8,518 nucleotides of DNA from an uncultured Bacilli bacterium (lineage in GTDB: Bacteria; Bacillota_I; Bacilli_A; RF39; UBA660), in assembly GCA_944359595.1 (NCBI GenBank), contig CALVSV010000075.1, positions 1-8,518 of the forward strand, read 5' to 3'. The position numbers and the translations under genes are program-made. This document shows positions 7,976-8,518 of the stretch, piece by piece (position 1 is the first letter of the stretch; each line of letters starts with the position of its first letter). The notes below the pieces were generated by a model, which worked only from the letters and a program-made list of their open reading frames with translations, made no database searches and was not told where the DNA came from.

Positions 7976-8120
7976 TAATCAAATAATAAAAATAAATTTC
8001 AAAAACAATACTAACTATACTAATATAATAAGTTGTTTATCAAATTTTTAAATTCTCACATTCTGTCCTTTTATTTTTAACAATTTTAATATAAAATTAT
8101 ATTTGAAAAGAGGAGAAAAT
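7953..8120. other. AT-rich divergent spacer between polC and the HTH gene
   Basis: No gene is visible here. On the plus strand there is a perfect TATAAT (8024-8029) without a recognisable -35, a tandem ATACTAA pair with a 9-base period (8008-8014 and 8017-8023), and an all-AT inverted repeat AATATAA-aa-TTATATT (8088-8103) directly before the ribosome binding site. These are candidate promoter or operator elements for the HTH gene, but base composition makes each weak on its own. Confidence 0.4.
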
Positions 8121-8318
8121 ATGGATCAAGAAAAAATAGAAAGATTTATTTCTGAATGTCGTAAAATAAAACATCTAACTCAAGAACAGTTAGGTGAAAA
8201 ACTTGGAGTACCATATAAATCCATTAGTAGGTGGGAAAATGGTAAAACTATGCCAGATTTATCTTTATTAAAACCTTTAAGTAATGAACTTGATATATCC
8301 TTAAATGAATTATTGTAA
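8121..8318 (+). CDS. Short XRE-family helix-turn-helix regulator, probably the detached N-terminal domain of a longer protein
   Basis: A 65-residue protein that is one Cro/C1-type DNA-binding domain. KIERFISECRKIKHL forms helix 1, TQEQLGEKLGV (20-30) helix 2 and YKSISRWENG (32-41) the recognition helix, followed by the family signature MPDLSLLKPLSNELDISLNELL. The start is the ATG at 8121, because GAGGAG lies five bases upstream; the TTG at 8103 is open but precedes that site. The stop TAA comes exactly at the end of the domain. In the Firmicute relatives I remember, NELL continues through a linker into a lysine-rich segment and a membrane helix. Here such a sequence follows in another frame, so this is probably the surviving half of a broken gene, though a bare 65-residue domain could still bind DNA. 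It diverges from polC and could regulate itself; the target is unknown. Confidence 0.8.
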   Translation: MDQEKIERFISECRKIKHLTQEQLGEKLGVPYKSISRWENGKTMPDLSLLKPLSNELDISLNELL

Positions 8319-8323
8319 TATGA

Positions 8324-8518
8324 ATATTAGAAAATAAAAAAATAATTAAAAGTTCTGAAAAAAACTTAGTAAGTACAATTGATTATAGTAATAAAAAAAT
8401 AAAAAAAACTAAAAAAATATTTATTATTATTATAATCATAATAGTTGTAATTACTATATCTTTAATTACTTTGTTTGTTATTGATGTAAATAGAACGCAA
8501 AATAACAAAGCTGTATTA
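8324..8518 (+). pseudogene. Out-of-frame membrane-segment remainder of the HTH regulator, runs off the right edge
   Basis: This frame is open from 8324 to the window end. It reads ILENKKIIKSSEKNLVSTID then YSNKKIKKTKKIF, a hydrophobic stretch of about 25 residues (isoleucine run, VVITISLITLFVI) and DVNRTQNNKAVL. The middle resembles the NLVNTIDYSNKKIKK-type linker that follows the HTH domain in related membrane-bound regulators (from memory). It lies in a different frame from the HTH gene; only eight bases (8316-8323, holding TAA and TGA) separate the two coding stretches. It has no ATG, GTG or TTG before the membrane segment and no ribosome binding site. A single indel does not repair the join, because a stop remains. 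The ATG at 8320 would enter this frame only if one A were lost from the run at 8331-8334. Whether the gene is decayed, split or mis-assembled is open. Confidence 0.6.

Noticed and set aside
8024..8029. TATAAT as the -10 box of the HTH gene
   Set aside because: No -35-like sequence at 16-18 bases upstream and no TG extension, and it lies about 97 bases from the start; perfect matches arise by chance in such AT-rich DNA.
8390..8440. A-rich then ATT-rich stretch as a simple repeat or terminator
   Set aside because: It reads as a Lys-rich segment followed by an Ile-rich membrane helix in one frame, with no GC-rich stem, so coding origin explains it.

Overview
This is a very AT-rich window (about a quarter G+C by eye). 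Gene content points to a low-GC Firmicute: it carries PolC, the Gram-positive replicative DNA polymerase, and its ribosome binding sites are purine-rich. Every tryptophan in the translated genes is TGG, and the complete reading frames end in TAA. So the standard bacterial code fits, and a UGA=Trp mycoplasma does not. The eukaryote-like (type 2) isoleucyl-tRNA synthetase and the membrane protein resemble those of uncultured gut Bacilli/Clostridia; this placement is an inference.

Layout. From 7926 leftwards to the left edge, three genes on the minus strand form a likely operon: polC (ATG at 7908, stop at 3883), a DUF2238-like multi-pass membrane protein (stop at 3011, start unclear), and ileS (ATG at 2957, running off the left edge). 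No terminator is visible between them. A good extended -10 promoter lies just upstream of polC, and a perfect 16-bp palindrome covers its -10 box. Right of a ~190-bp AT-rich divergent spacer, a short helix-turn-helix regulator gene runs on the plus strand (8121-8318). It is followed, out of frame and without its own start codon, by the remains of a lysine-rich linker and membrane segment. Together these look like a broken HTH-plus-membrane regulator that runs off the right edge.

Function. polC (genome replication) and ileS (isoleucine charging of tRNA) are core genes; the membrane protein between them has no established function. The features most worth checking are the altered HIGH motif of IleRS (RVHH), the missing conventional start of the membrane protein (AUU start or A-run indel), the disrupted regulator at the right edge, and the palindrome over the polC promoter. 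I see no CRISPR array, transposon, RNA gene or defence system, and no clear evidence of a wholly new system.
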